Source: Citrobacter amalonaticus (GTDB lineage: Bacteria; Pseudomonadota; Gammaproteobacteria; Enterobacterales; Enterobacteriaceae). From it: 64,000 nt of DNA. Where the stretch lies: NCBI RefSeq assembly GCF_001559075.2, contig NZ_CP014015.2:1550001-1614000 (forward strand), in the 5' to 3' direction. Below the pieces are notes generated by a model. It did not search any database. It saw only the letters and a list, made by a program, of their open reading frames with translations, and was not told the origin of the DNA. Positions 1 to 9,371 of the stretch are shown here, piece by piece (the stretch's first letter is position 1; each line of letters begins with the position of its first letter). Position numbers and translations under genes: made by a program.

Positions 1-3000
1 ACCGTCGAACACCGGCGTTGCGATTGGCATACCTTTGCGCAGGTTTTCAGCCAGACGCAGAACTTCTTCATCGCTGAAGGTATTCAGGTCAACTTTCTGA
101 CGAACGTCAGCGCCCAGATCGTACGCACGCTGGATGAACTCGCGCAGTTTCGCGACTTCTTGCTGCTGTTTCAGCATGGCGTTGATCTTATCGCCGATAC
201 CTTTCGCAGCCATACCCAGGTGGGTTTCCAGAATCTGACCGATGTTCATACGAGACGGTACGCCCAGCGGGTTCAGTACGATATCTACCGGCGTACCGTT
301 AGCATCGTGCGGCATATCTTCGATCGGGTTGATCTTAGAGATAACACCCTTGTTACCGTGACGACCTGCCATCTTGTCACCAGGCTGGATACGGCGTTTA
401 ACGGCCAGGTATACCTTAACAATCTTCAGCACGCCCGGTGCCAGATCGTCGCCTTGGGTGATTTTGCGGCGTTTCGCTTCGAGTTTTTTCTCGAACTCGT
501 GTTTCAGTTCGTCGTACTGCTCAGCCAGCTGTTCCAGCTGATTTTGTTTCTCTTCGTCGGTCAGGCCGAGTTCCAGCCAGCGATCGCGAGGCAGTTTGTC
601 GAGCTTCTCAGCTTCAACGCCACCGGCAACCAGCACAGCGTAGATACGGCTGAACAGGCCAGCTTCGAGGATCTGCAGTTCTTCAGACAGGTCTTTCTTC
701 GCCTGCTTCAGCTGCATCTCTTCGATTTCCAGCGCACGTTTGTCTTTTTCTACGCCATCGCGAGTAAAGACCTGAACGTCGATAACCGTACCGGAAACAC
801 CGTTTGGTACGCGCAGAGAAGAGTCTTTAACGTCAGACGCTTTCTCACCGAAGATCGCACGCAGCAGTTTTTCTTCTGGCGTCAGCTGGGTTTCACCTTT
901 CGGCGTGACCTTACCCACCAGAATGTCGCCGCCGGTCACTTCCGCACCGATGTAAACGATACCGGATTCATCCAGTTTGGAGAGCGCAGCTTCACCCACG
1001 TTCGGGATATCAGCGGTGATCTCTTCCGGCCCCAGCTTGGTGTCACGGGACACGCACGCCAGTTCCTGAATGTGGATGGTGGTGAAACGGTCTTCCTGGA
1101 CAACACGCTCGGATACGAGGATGGAGTCTTCGAAGTTGTAACCGTTCCACGGCATGAACGCGACGCGCATGTTCTGACCGAGTGCCAGTTCACCGAGATC
1201 GGTAGACGGACCATCTGCCAGTACATCACCACGTTCAACCGGCTCACCCAGAGAGACGCAAGGCATCTGGTTGATACAGGTGTTCTGGTTAGAACGGGTG
1301 TATTTGGTCAGGTTGTAGATGTCGATACCCGCTTCGCCCGGGTACATCTCGTCTTCGTTAACTTTGATAACGATACGGGAAGCATCCACGTACTGAACGG
1401 TACCGCCACGTTTAGCCACCGCAGTGACACCGGAGTCAACGGCAACAGCACGTTCCATACCGGTACCTACCAGCGGCTTATCAGCACGCAGAGTCGGAAC
1501 CGCCTGACGTTGCATGTTCGCACCCATCAATGCACGGTTGGCGTCATCGTGTTCCAGGAACGGGATCAGGGACGCACCGACGGAAACCACCTGCTGGGTG
1601 GAAACGTCCATGTAGTCAACCTGGTCGCGGCTGAACAAGCTGGATTCGCCTTTACTACGGCAGGTCACCAGATCTTCTACGAAGTGGCCATCGTCATCCA
1701 GGTTGGAGTTCGCCTGAGCGATAACGAAGTTACCTTCTTCAATGGCAGACAGGTAATGAATCTCATCCGTCACAACGCCATCAACAACGCGACGATACGG
1801 CGTCTCGAGGAAGCCATATTCGTTAGTCTGTGCGTACACGGACAGGGAGTTGATCAGACCGATGTTCGGACCTTCAGGCGTTTCGATTGGACATACGCGA
1901 CCATAGTGGGTCGGGTGTACGTCTCGAACTTCAAAGCCAGCGCGTTCACGCGTCAGACCGCCTGGGCCGAGTGCAGAGATACGACGTTTGTGCGTAATCT
2001 CAGACAGCGGGTTGTTCTGGTCCATAAACTGAGACAGCTGGCTGGAACCGAAGAACTCTTTCACTGCCGCAGAAATCGGTTTGGCGTTGATCATGTCCTG
2101 AGGCATCAGGGTATCCAGATCGCCCAGAGACAGACGCTCTTTCACCGCACGCTCAACACGTACCAGGCCAACGCGGAACTGGTTTTCCGCCATTTCGCCT
2201 ACGGAACGGATACGACGGTTGCCGAGGTGGTCGATATCATCGACTTCGCCTTTACCGTTACGGATATCGATGAGCTTCTTCATCACTTCGATGATGTCGT
2301 CTTTGCTCAGGATACCGGAACCTTCGATTTCGTCGCGCAGCAGAGAACGGTTGAACTTCATACGACCGACCGCAGACAGGTCATAACGGTCTTCAGAGAA
2401 GAACAGGTTCTCAAACAGGCTTTCAGCTGCTTCACGTGTCGGCGGTTCACCCGGGCGCATCATGCGGTAGATTTCTACCAGCGCGCTCAGACGATCGTTA
2501 GTTGGGTCGACACGTACGGTTTCAGAAATGTACGGGCCGTGGTCCAGATCGTTGGTGAACAGGGTTTCGATACGTTTGTGGCCAGACTGGCTCAGCTTAG
2601 CCAGCAGATCCAGGCTCAGCTCCATATTCGCCGGGCAGATCAGCTCGCCAGTGGATTCGTCAACGTAATCTTTCGCAGCCACTTTGCCCGCAATGTACTC
2701 AACCGGAACTTCGATATGTTTGATATCGTCTTTTTCCAGTTGGCGGATGTGACGCGCAGTGATGCGGCGGCCTTTTTCAACGTAGATTTTACCGTTCGCT
2801 TCGATATCGAAGGAGGCGGTTTCACCACGCAGACGTTCAGGCACCAGCTCCATCTGCAGTTTGTTGTCGCGAATCTCGAAAATAACTTTTTCGAAGAACA
2901 GATCCAGGATCTGCTCAGTAGTGTAGTTCAGCGCACGCAGAATAATGGTCGCAGGCAGTTTACGGCGACGGTCGATACGTACGAACAGGTTGTCCTTCGG

Positions 3001-3567
3001 ATCGAATTCGAAGTCCAGCCAGGAACCACGGTAAGGAATGATGCGCGCGTTATACAGCACTTTACCCGAAGAGTGGGTTTTGCCTTTGTCGGAGTCAAAG
3101 AAGACGCCTGGGCTACGGTGCAACTGAGAAACGATAACACGCTCAGTACCATTGATAACAAAGGTACCGTTGTCGGTCATGAGCGGAATTTCGCCCATGT
3201 AGACTTCTTGTTCTTTAATGTCTTTAACGGTGCCTTCCGGCGCTTCGCGCTCGTAGATCACCAGACGCAGTTTTACGCGCAGCGGTGCGGAATAGGTCAC
3301 GCCACGGATCTGACATTCCTGAACGTCAAACACCGGTTCGCCAAGGCGGTAGCTGACGTATTGCAGCTCGGAATTACCGCTGTAGCTCTGAATCGGGAAT
3401 ACGGAACGGAAGGCGGCTTCCAGACCATACTGCCCCTCAGGATCTTGCTCGATAAACTTCTGAAACGAGTCAAGCTGGATAGAAAGGAGATAAGGCACAT
3501 CCAGAACTTGTGGACGTTTACCAAAATCCTTACGAATACGTTTTTTCTCGGTATAGGAGTAAACCAT
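1..3567 (-). CDS. rpoB: RNA polymerase beta subunit, 5' part (truncated by the window edge)
   Basis: This gene encodes the catalytic beta subunit of DNA-dependent RNA polymerase. The ATG at 3567-3565 opens an uninterrupted frame beginning MVYSYTEKKRIRKDFGKR that runs off the left edge after 1189 codons; the family has about 1342, so the C-terminal part is missing. Codon numbering matches E. coli. The rifampicin pocket is wild type at the main resistance positions: Asp516 at 2020-2022, His526 at 1990-1992 and Ser531 at 1975-1977. It follows rplL across a 319-bp gap holding an attenuator, so it belongs to the rplJL-rpoBC transcription unit. The opposite strand is open for over 1100 codons, which is a by-product of codon bias. 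Confidence 0.98.
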   Translation of the reverse strand, partial: MVYSYTEKKRIRKDFGKRPQVLDVPYLLSIQLDSFQKFIEQDPEGQYGLEAAFRSVFPIQSYSGNSELQYVSYRLGEPVFDVQECQIRGVTYSAPLRVKLRLVIYEREAPEGTVKDIKEQEVYMGEIPLMTDNGTFVINGTERVIVSQLHRSPGVFFDSDKGKTHSSGKVLYNARIIPYRGSWLDFEFDPKDNLFVRIDRRRKLPATIILRALNYTTEQILDLFFEKVIFEIRDNKLQMELVPERLRGETASFDIEANGKIYVEKGRRITARHIRQLEKDDIKHIEVPVEYIAGKVAAKDYVDESTGELICPANMELSLDLLAKLSQSGHKRIETLFTNDLDHGPYISETVRVDPTNDRLSALVEIYRMMRPGEPPTREAAESLFENLFFSEDRYDLSAVGRMKFNRSLLRDEIEGSGILSKDDIIEVMKKLIDIRNGKGEVDDIDHLGNRRIRSVGEMAENQFRVGLVRVERAVKERLSLGDLDTLMPQDMINAKPISAAVKEFFGSSQLSQFMDQNNPLSEITHKRRISALGPGGLTRERAGFEVRDVHPTHYGRVCPIETPEGPNIGLINSLSVYAQTNEYGFLETPYRRVVDGVVTDEIHYLSAIEEGNFVIAQANSNLDDDGHFVEDLVTCRSKGESSLFSRDQVDYMDVSTQQVVSVGASLIPFLEHDDANRALMGANMQRQAVPTLRADKPLVGTGMERAVAVDSGVTAVAKRGGTVQYVDASRIVIKVNEDEMYPGEAGIDIYNLTKYTRSNQNTCINQMPCVSLGEPVERGDVLADGPSTDLGELALGQNMRVAFMPWNGYNFEDSILVSERVVQEDRFTTIHIQELACVSRDTKLGPEEITADIPNVGEAALSKLDESGIVYIGAEVTGGDILVGKVTPKGETQLTPEEKLLRAIFGEKASDVKDSSLRVPNGVSGTVIDVQVFTRDGVEKDKRALEIEEMQLKQAKKDLSEELQILEAGLFSRIYAVLVAGGVEAEKLDKLPRDRWLELGLTDEEKQNQLEQLAEQYDELKHEFEKKLEAKRRKITQGDDLAPGVLKIVKVYLAVKRRIQPGDKMAGRHGNKGVISKINPIEDMPHDANGTPVDIVLNPLGVPSRMNIGQILETHLGMAAKGIGDKINAMLKQQQEVAKLREFIQRAYDLGADVRQKVDLNTFSDEEVLRLAENLRKGMPIATPVFDG

Positions 3568-3816
3568 AGGGTTCCTCAGCTCGCTGACAAGTCGACCCAT
3601 CTGTCCATTGAGCGGACAGTTTGTGCAACACTATTTTGTTGACCGGAAAATCGAATACTTTCCGCAATGCCTGTTGCTATCACGCTTAAACCATTTCATT
3701 GCGATTTACACAGAACGGACGCCCTGTCGCAGTATATTAAGTCGTCGATAGAAACAAGCATTGAAAGGCACAGCAGTAGTCAAACAGTGTGAAACGCTAC
3801 TGGCGCCTTACAGCGC

Positions 3817-3847
3817 AAAAAGGCTGGTGACTAAAAAGTCACCAGCC
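3817..3847 (-). terminator. rplL-rpoB attenuator hairpin
   Basis: On the minus strand an 11-bp perfect stem (GGCTGGTGACT / AGTCACCAGCC, arms 3837-3847 and 3822-3832) with a 4-nt T loop is followed by TTTTT. It lies between rplL and rpoB, where E. coli has a partial terminator that sets the ratio of ribosomal protein to polymerase subunit transcripts. The rest of 3568-3886 holds no gene. In E. coli an RNase III processing site also lies in this gap; I did not fold the RNA to confirm it here. Confidence 0.85.
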
Positions 3848-3886
3848 ATCAGCCTGATTACTCAAGCTGCAACCAGAAAAGTTGGC

Positions 3887-4252
3887 TTATTTAACTTCAA
3901 CTTCAGCGCCAGCTTCTTCCAGAGATTTTTTCAGTGCTTCTGCGTCATCTTTGCTCACGCCTTCTTTCAGCGCAGCCGGAGCAGATTCTACCAGGTCTTT
4001 AGCTTCTTTCAGACCCAGGCCAGTTGCGCCACGTACTGCTTTGATTACAGCAACTTTGTTAGCGCCAGCAGCTTTCAGAATTACGTCGAATTCAGTTTTT
4101 TCTTCAGCAGCTTCAACCGGGCCAGCAGCTACAGCGACAGCAGCAGCAGCGGAAACACCGAATTTTTCTTCCATTGCAGAGATCAGTTCTACAACGTCCA
4201 TTACGGACATAGCGGATACTGCTTCAATGATTTGATCTTTAGTGATAGACAT
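3887..4252 (-). CDS. rplL: 50S ribosomal protein L7/L12
   Basis: This is the stalk protein of the large ribosomal subunit; it binds L10 as dimers and recruits translation GTPases. It has 121 residues, the usual length. The N-terminal dimerisation part starts [12 protein letters not shown], an Ala/Val-rich hinge lies around residues 35-50, and the C-terminal domain carries the conserved [12 protein letters not shown] helix. It lies 66 nt downstream of rplJ in the same operon and is expected to be co-regulated by the L10 leader. Confidence 0.98.
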
Positions 4253-4318
4253 TTAAATTGTTCCTGAATATCAGAATAAGTTTATACGTAAGCGGATGCT
4301 TTAAAAGGATAACTGCGA

Positions 4319-4816
4319 TTAAGCAGCTTCTTTCGCATCGCGTACAGCAGCCAGAGTACGAACCAGTTTGCCAGCCGAAGCTTCTTTCATGGTTGCCATC
4401 AGGCGTGCAATTGCTTCTTCGTAGGTCGGCAGAGTTGCCAGGCGGTCGATCTGAGACGCCGGGATCAGCTCACCTTCAAAGGCAGCGGCTTTGACCTCAA
4501 ATTTTGCATTCGCTTTCGCGAACTCTTTGAACAGACGAGCAGCAGCGCCCGGGTGTTCCATAGAGTATGCAATCAGGGTCGGACCAACAAACGTGTCTTT
4601 CAGGCACTCGAACGGAGTACCTTCAACGACGCGGCGCAGCAGGGTGTTACGAACAACACGCATGTAAACGCCAGCTTCACGACCTGCTTTACGCAGTTCA
4701 GTCATTTTATCTACAGTTACGCCACGGGAATCCGCAACTACTGCAGACAGCGCGCCTTTGGCTACTTCGCTGACTTCAGCAACAATCGCTTGTTTGTCTT
4801 GAAGATTTAAAGCCAT
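4319..4816 (-). CDS. rplJ: 50S ribosomal protein L10
   Basis: L10 anchors the L7/L12 dimers to 23S rRNA and, as the L10-L12 complex, represses its own mRNA. I chose the ATG at 4816 (MALNLQDKQAIVAEV, 165 residues, the family length) over an upstream in-frame ATG because AGGAG lies just 5' of it and the extra 11 residues are not part of the family. It is the first gene of the rplJL-rpoBC unit, preceded by its own promoter and a structured leader. Confidence 0.97.
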   Translation of the reverse strand: MALNLQDKQAIVAEVSEVAKGALSAVVADSRGVTVDKMTELRKAGREAGVYMRVVRNTLLRRVVEGTPFECLKDTFVGPTLIAYSMEHPGAAARLFKEFAKANAKFEVKAAAFEGELIPASQIDRLATLPTYEEAIARLMATMKEASAGKLVRTLAAVRDAKEAA

Positions 4817-4934
4817 TAGCTTTGCTCCTGGATGTTTGCCGGAACTCATGTTCCGGAACTCACTTCACTCTTTCCAACGAAAAGAGCGTCTTAATACGGT
4901 GAGCAGAAACAAGCCAGAGTATCCAAAAATAATC

Positions 4935-5022
4935 TTAGCGTTCTGTCACCGTCTACGCAGGGGATTAAGTTTCTTACGAAACACCTGCGGTCTTCGACGG
5001 AGGCCTGGATAGGCCAGGCTCC
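4935..5022 (-). promoter_or_regulatory. L10 autoregulatory leader RNA
   Basis: The leader between the L10 promoter and rplJ contains the hairpin GGAGCCTGG...CCAGGCCTCC (4999-5022) followed by GTCGAAGACCGCAGG and, further on, CCCCTGCGTAGAC. This is the known L10-leader arrangement in E. coli, where L10-(L12)4 binds and blocks rplJ translation. The assignment rests on sequence similarity recalled from E. coli. No gene lies in the 336-bp gap between rplA and rplJ. Confidence 0.8.
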
Positions 5023-5116
5023 AACGAACAAATCTGTTCTATGTCTTCGTCTTTCGAACCGCAATTCAAATGACTTGCATAGTGTCTGTCTCTTTCAACA
5101 GAAACGTGGGGGTAGA

Positions 5117-5145
5117 ATTGTAGACAAATCCACCGCCCACGTAAA
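5117..5145 (-). promoter_or_regulatory. rplJ (L10) promoter
   Basis: The minus strand has -35 TTTACG (5140-5145), a 17-bp spacer and a perfect -10 TACAAT (5117-5122), just downstream of the rplA stop codon. Its position and sequence fit the E. coli P-L10 promoter that drives rplJL and part of rpoBC. Confidence 0.75.
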
Positions 5146-5152
5146 GCTAATC

Positions 5153-5857
5153 TTAGTTCGCGGAAGCGCTCAGACCAGCCTGATCAACGGCAACGCCAGC
5201 ACCCATGGTGGTGGAGATGCTGATTTTCTTGATGTACACGCCTTTCGCCTGAGTCGGTTTTGCTTTCTTCAGCGCAACCAGCAGAGCTTCCAGGTTTTCT
5301 TTCAGTTTGTCAGCGTCAAAATCCACTTTACCGATGGTAGTGTGGATGATGCCGTTTTTGTCGTTACGGTAACGAACCTGGCCCGCTTTAGCATTCTTAA
5401 CTGCTTCAGCAACGTTCGGCGTTACGGTACCAACTTTCGGGTTAGGCATCAGGCCACGCGGACCCAGAACCTGGCCCAGCTGGCCAACAACGCGCATTGC
5501 ATCCGGGGAAGCAATAACAACGTCAAAGTTCATTTCGCCTTTCTTGATCTGGTCAGCCAGATCTTCCATACCTACCAGTTCAGCGCCAGCAGCTTTAGCA
5601 GCTTCAGCGTTTGCACCCTGGGTAAATACGGCTACGCGAACGGAACGGCCAGTACCGTGCGGCAGTACAGTTGCACCACGTACGTTCTGGTCAGATTTAC
5701 GCGCATCGATACCGAGGTTAACGGCAACGTCTACACTTTCAACGAACTTAGCGGTAGCCAGTTCTTTCAGCAGAGAGATAGCTTCGTTGATGTCGTACTG
5801 TTTGGTCGCATCAACTTTCTCACGGATCACACGCATGCGCTTGGTCAGTTTAGCCAT
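5153..5857 (-). CDS. rplA: 50S ribosomal protein L1
   Basis: L1 forms the mobile L1 stalk of the large subunit, acting on E-site tRNA, and represses the L11 operon by binding its mRNA. The product has 234 residues and begins MAKLTKRMRVIREKVD; family motifs include GPRGLMPNPKVGTV in the middle and the C-terminal KKISISTTMGAGV. It starts 3 nt after the rplK stop codon, so translation of the two is coupled. Confidence 0.98.
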   Translation of the reverse strand: MAKLTKRMRVIREKVDATKQYDINEAISLLKELATAKFVESVDVAVNLGIDARKSDQNVRGATVLPHGTGRSVRVAVFTQGANAEAAKAAGAELVGMEDLADQIKKGEMNFDVVIASPDAMRVVGQLGQVLGPRGLMPNPKVGTVTPNVAEAVKNAKAGQVRYRNDKNGIIHTTIGKVDFDADKLKENLEALLVALKKAKPTQAKGVYIKKISISTTMGAGVAVDQAGLSASAN

Positions 5858-5860
5858 TTC

Positions 5861-6289
5861 TTAGTCCTCCACTACCAGGCCCATGGAACGTGCAGTACCT
5901 TCAATGGAGCGAGTCATCGCTTCAATGTCGGCACCAGTCATGTCGGCAGCTTTGGTCTGCGCGATTTCCTGCAGCTGAGCGCGGGAAATTTTACCTACTT
6001 TGTCTTTGTTCGGCTTACCGGAACCAGACTTAATACCAGCCGCTTTCTTCAGCAGAACGGCTGCCGGAGGCGTTTTGGTAATGAAGGTGAAAGAACGGTC
6101 AGCGTAAACGGTGATAACAACCGGAATCGGCAGACCTTTTTCGATGGAATCAGTCTTAGCGTTGAACGCTTTGCAGAATTCCATGATGTTAACACCCTGT
6201 TGACCCAGAGCAGGACCAACCGGCGGACTCGGGTTTGCCATACCAGCTGCAACCTGCAGCTTGACGTAGGCTTGGACTTTCTTAGCCAT
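5861..6289 (-). CDS. rplK: 50S ribosomal protein L11
   Basis: L11 forms the GTPase-associated centre together with 23S rRNA and is needed for RelA activation. The ATG at 6289 gives MAKKVQAYVKLQVAAG, 142 residues, which is the family length; GAGGAAA lies upstream. An in-frame ATG two codons earlier is less well spaced. The N-terminal proline-rich PSPPVGPALGQQGVNI segment is conserved. It is the first gene of the L11-L1 operon. The 100-nt leader is expected to carry the L1 binding site, which I did not map. Confidence 0.97.
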   Translation of the reverse strand: MAKKVQAYVKLQVAAGMANPSPPVGPALGQQGVNIMEFCKAFNAKTDSIEKGLPIPVVITVYADRSFTFITKTPPAAVLLKKAAGIKSGSGKPNKDKVGKISRAQLQEIAQTKAADMTGADIEAMTRSIEGTARSMGLVVED

Positions 6290-6377
6290 TCTCAATTTCC
6301 TCTGTTGGGTGATAGCGCCTCAGAGAGGCTCCCCGTGATATAAAAATTCGTTCTACGGGCCAGGCCCATAAAAACAA

Positions 6378-6410
6378 AAGGCGCGAAATTGTATTCCAAT
6401 CTCACGCCTT
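6378..6410 (-). terminator. secE-nusG terminator overlapping the L11 promoter
   Basis: On the minus strand a 14-bp stem (6397-6410 with 6378-6391, including two G-U pairs and a 5-nt loop) is followed by TTTTGTTTTT, a typical Rho-independent terminator for the secE-nusG transcript. The hairpin contains the -10 box of the next promoter. Confidence 0.8.
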
Positions 6411-6416
6411 GTGCAA
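6388..6416 (-). promoter_or_regulatory. rplK (L11) promoter
   Basis: The minus strand has -35 TTGCAC (6411-6416), a 17-bp spacer and a perfect -10 TACAAT (6388-6393). It drives rplKA. The -10 box lies inside the terminator stem of the upstream operon. Confidence 0.85.
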
Positions 6417-6446
6417 CGATTAAATCGCCGCTTTTTTGATCGCTAC

Positions 6447-6992
6447 TTAGGCTTTTTCAACCTGAGCAAAGTCCAGTTCTACCGGGGTCGCACGACCGAA
6501 GATAGAGACGGACACTTTCAGGCGGGACTTCTCATAGTCCACTTCTTCAACGACGCCATTAAAGTCCGCAAACGGACCATCGTTGACACGCACCATCTCA
6601 CCCGGTTCAAACAGCGTTTTCGGACGCGGCTTATCACCCACCTGCTGCAGGCGGTTCATAATCGCATCAACTTCTTTGTCGCTGATCGGCGCCGGACGGT
6701 CAGATGTACCGCCGATAAAGCCCATCACGCGCGGCACGCTACGCACCAGGTGCCAGCTCGCGTCATTCATGACCATCTGGACCAGCACATAACCCGGGAA
6801 GAATTTACGCTCGCTCTTACGGCGCTGACCACCACGGATTTCGACCACTTCTTCGGTCGGCACCATGACTTCGCCAAACAACTCTTCCATATTGTGTAAT
6901 TTGATATGCTCGCGCAGCGACGTGGCTACGCGGCCTTCAAAACCGGAAAACGCCTGAACGACGTACCAGCGCTTTTTAGGAGCTTCAGACAT
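6447..6992 (-). CDS. nusG: transcription termination/antitermination factor NusG
   Basis: NusG binds RNA polymerase, suppresses pausing, recruits Rho and couples transcription to S10 and the ribosome. The protein has 181 residues. The N-terminal NGN domain starts near KRWYVVQAFSGFEGRV, and the C-terminal KOW domain includes FEPGEMVRVNDGPFADFNG. Its ATG follows the secE TGA by one nucleotide (TGAGATG), so the two are translationally coupled. Transcription ends at the hairpin at 6378-6410. Confidence 0.98.
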   Translation of the reverse strand: MSEAPKKRWYVVQAFSGFEGRVATSLREHIKLHNMEELFGEVMVPTEEVVEIRGGQRRKSERKFFPGYVLVQMVMNDASWHLVRSVPRVMGFIGGTSDRPAPISDKEVDAIMNRLQQVGDKPRPKTLFEPGEMVRVNDGPFADFNGVVEEVDYEKSRLKVSVSIFGRATPVELDFAQVEKA

Positions 6993-6993
6993 C

Positions 6994-7377
6994 TCAGAAC
7001 CTCAGGCCAGTGATAAAGGAAACCAGGCGAACCAGAATACCATCCAGTCCCCACAGGATCAGTGACATTACTGCGGTAACCGCAGCCACAATCAGCGTGG
7101 TGTGCAATGTTTCCTGGCGAGTCGGCCAAATGACCTTACGTACTTCAGTACGCGCTTCGCGGGCAAAAGCAACGGTAGCTTTACCTTTTGTCGTCAACAG
7201 CGCGACACCACCCGCTGCAGCAATCAGAATTACTACGGCCAGCGCACGCAGCGGCAGCATCATGTCACGATAAAGATAGTTGCCAACAATTGCCACGAGC
7301 AGCAATGCCACAACCACGATCCACTTTATCGCTTCCAGGCCACGCCCGCTCCCTTGAGCTTCGGTATTCGCACTCAT
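6994..7377 (-). CDS. secE: protein translocase subunit SecE
   Basis: SecE is the essential clamp subunit of the SecYEG inner-membrane channel. The start at 7377 gives MSANTEAQGSGRGLEAIKW, 127 residues, the E. coli length; an in-frame upstream ATG would add 43 residues that are not part of the family. Three membrane segments are visible (about residues 19-36, 45-63 and 93-115), with the conserved amphipathic EVRKVIWPTRQET before the last one. It is the first gene of secE-nusG. Confidence 0.97.
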   Translation of the reverse strand: MSANTEAQGSGRGLEAIKWIVVVALLLVAIVGNYLYRDMMLPLRALAVVILIAAAGGVALLTTKGKATVAFAREARTEVRKVIWPTRQETLHTTLIVAAVTAVMSLILWGLDGILVRLVSFITGLRF

Positions 7378-7559
7378 AAACCAACCTGTCAGAAGTATTC
7401 TACAAATAATTTCACCCCGCGAATGCGAGGCTAACCAGTCAACCTTGTGCCGAAATGTATTTGGGCATTCCGGGCTCAACGCCCTCTTCAGAGCCTGTCT
7501 CAGCAATGATTATGACAAATAAAATCACTGATGAGCCAGGTTCTGGTTCGAAAGCGTGC

Positions 7560-7586
7560 AAAAAGGGCATCAAATGATGCCCTTTT
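7560..7586 (-). terminator. tufB operon terminator
   Basis: A perfect 12-bp stem (AAAAGGGCATCA / TGATGCCCTTTT) with a 2-nt loop lies 30 nt after the tufB stop codon; its A/T-rich base supplies the U-tract. It ends the thrU-tyrU-glyT-thrT-tufB transcript. A secE promoter is expected in 7378-7550, but I found no convincing -35/-10 pair. Confidence 0.9.
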
Positions 7587-7616
7587 AATGCGCATTGCGT
7601 CAAATGTTATCAGCGA

Positions 7617-8801
7617 TTAGCTGAGAACTTTAGCAACAACGCCTGCGCCTACCGTACGGCCGCCTTCACGGATTGCGAAACGCAGACCGTCGTCCATCGC
7701 GATCGGGTGGATCAGGGTAACAACCATTTTGATGTTGTCGCCCGGCATTACCATCTCAACGCCTTCCGGCAGTTCGATGGTGCCAGTCACGTCAGTAGTA
7801 CGGAAGTAGAACTGCGGACGGTAGCCTTTGAAGAACGGAGTATGACGGCCGCCTTCGTCTTTGGACAGGATGTACACTTCAGATTCGAACATCGTGTGCG
7901 GCTTGATGGTGCCCGGCTTAGCCAGTACCTGACCACGTTCGATTTCTTCACGTTTGATACCACGCAGCAGAACACCAACGTTCTCACCCGCACGGCCTTC
8001 GTCCAGCAGTTTGCGGAACATTTCAACGCCAGTACAGGTAGACTTAGCAGTCTCTTTGATACCAACGATTTCAACTTCTTCGCCAACTTTGATGATACCG
8101 CGTTCTACACGACCGGTAACAACGGTACCACGACCGGAGATGGAGAATACGTCTTCGATCGGCAGCAGGAACGGCTTGTCAATCGCACGCTCTGGTTCCG
8201 GGATGTAAGAATCCAGGAAGCCAGCCAGTTCGATGATTTTCGCTTCCCACTCTGCATCGCCTTCCAGCGCTTTCAGAGCAGAACCACGAACGATCGGCGT
8301 GTCGTCGCCCGGGAAATCGTACTGAGACAGAAGTTCACGAACTTCCATTTCTACCAGTTCCAGCAGCTCTTCGTCATCAACCATGTCGCATTTGTTCAGG
8401 AACACGATGATGTACGGAACGCCTACCTGACGACCCAGCAGGATGTGCTCACGAGTCTGCGGCATCGGGCCGTCAGTCGCAGCAACAACCAGGATCGCGC
8501 CGTCCATCTGCGCAGCACCGGTGATCATGTTTTTAACATAGTCGGCGTGGCCCGGGCAGTCTACGTGTGCGTAGTGGCGAGTCGGGGTGTCATATTCAAC
8601 GTGAGAGGTGTTGATGGTGATACCACGAGCTTTTTCTTCCGGCGCGTTATCGATCTGATCGAATGCGCGAGCAGCACCGCCGTAGGTTTTAGCCAGTACG
8701 GTAGTGATGGCAGCGGTCAGCGTTGTTTTACCATGGTCAACGTGGCCGATAGTACCGACGTTAACGTGCGGTTTTGTACGTTCAAACTTTTCTTTAGACA
8801 T
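7617..8801 (-). CDS. tufB: elongation factor Tu
   Basis: EF-Tu delivers aminoacyl-tRNA to the ribosomal A site as a GTP complex. The protein has 394 residues. GTPase motifs are GHVDHGKT (G1), DCPGH (G3) and NKCD (G4). The C-terminus is AKVLS; in E. coli the terminal Ser marks tufB (tufA ends in Gly), and the location downstream of four tRNA genes and upstream of secE also identifies tufB. Confidence 0.98.
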   Translation of the reverse strand: MSKEKFERTKPHVNVGTIGHVDHGKTTLTAAITTVLAKTYGGAARAFDQIDNAPEEKARGITINTSHVEYDTPTRHYAHVDCPGHADYVKNMITGAAQMDGAILVVAATDGPMPQTREHILLGRQVGVPYIIVFLNKCDMVDDEELLELVEMEVRELLSQYDFPGDDTPIVRGSALKALEGDAEWEAKIIELAGFLDSYIPEPERAIDKPFLLPIEDVFSISGRGTVVTGRVERGIIKVGEEVEIVGIKETAKSTCTGVEMFRKLLDEGRAGENVGVLLRGIKREEIERGQVLAKPGTIKPHTMFESEVYILSKDEGGRHTPFFKGYRPQFYFRTTDVTGTIELPEGVEMVMPGDNIKMVVTLIHPIAMDDGLRFAIREGGRTVGAGVVAKVLS

Positions 8802-8918
8802 CGATTGTCCCTCTAAGACACGGATAAATCGGTGATATCACCACATCAACCAGGCGATATGCCTGAACTGTTGAATCATTGAGTCGTTACAGAGAAAACA
8901 CGGGGAGGAGAAGTGAAG

Positions 8919-8994
8919 TGGTGCTGATACCCAGAGTCGAACTGGGGACCTCACCCTTACCAAGGGTGCGCTCTACCAACTGAGCCATATCAGC
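8919..8994 (-). tRNA. thrT: tRNA-Thr (GGT)
   Basis: This is a 76-nt cloverleaf with encoded CCA. The anticodon GGT is at 8959-8961 within CTTGGTAAG, and the acceptor arms GCTGATA / TATCAGC pair. It is the last tRNA of the four-tRNA tufB operon; thrT is the E. coli name at this position. Confidence 0.95.
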
Positions 8995-8999
8995 ACGTC

Positions 9000-9074
<75 letters not shown>

Positions 9075-9188
9075 ATCCTGAAACTCGGCTACCCAGTTCT
9101 TTCTGTAACAAAAAAAGAGACAAGTCTCTTTTCTCATTCGAGCCGATTATTTTCTTAACCAGCTCAGACAGCAATTGCTGCCAGAAAG

Positions 9189-9273
<85 letters not shown>

Positions 9274-9281
9274 GGACTTGA

Positions 9282-9357
<76 letters not shown>

Positions 9358-9371
9358 ATCAAGTAGCGCGC

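Noticed and set aside
1975..2022. Rifampicin-resistance substitution in rpoB
   Set aside because: Codons 516, 526 and 531 encode Asp, His and Ser, the wild-type residues.
160..3642. An 1160-codon open frame on the + strand opposite rpoB
   Set aside because: It is an exact shadow of the rpoB reading frame. rpoB is full identity-level core sequence, and the antisense frame has no family look; strong codon bias leaves the opposite strand free of stops.
5075..6343. A 422-codon frame on the + strand opposite rplA-rplK
   Set aside because: It spans two ribosomal protein genes antisense and has no domain or ribosome site.
7378..7550. secE promoter
   Set aside because: A CATAAT-like -10 is present near 7510, but there is no acceptable -35 at 16-18 bp, so no coordinates are claimed.
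7707..8816. A 369-codon frame on the + strand opposite tufB
   Set aside because: This is a codon-bias shadow of EF-Tu with low-complexity Phe/Arg/Asn-rich translation.
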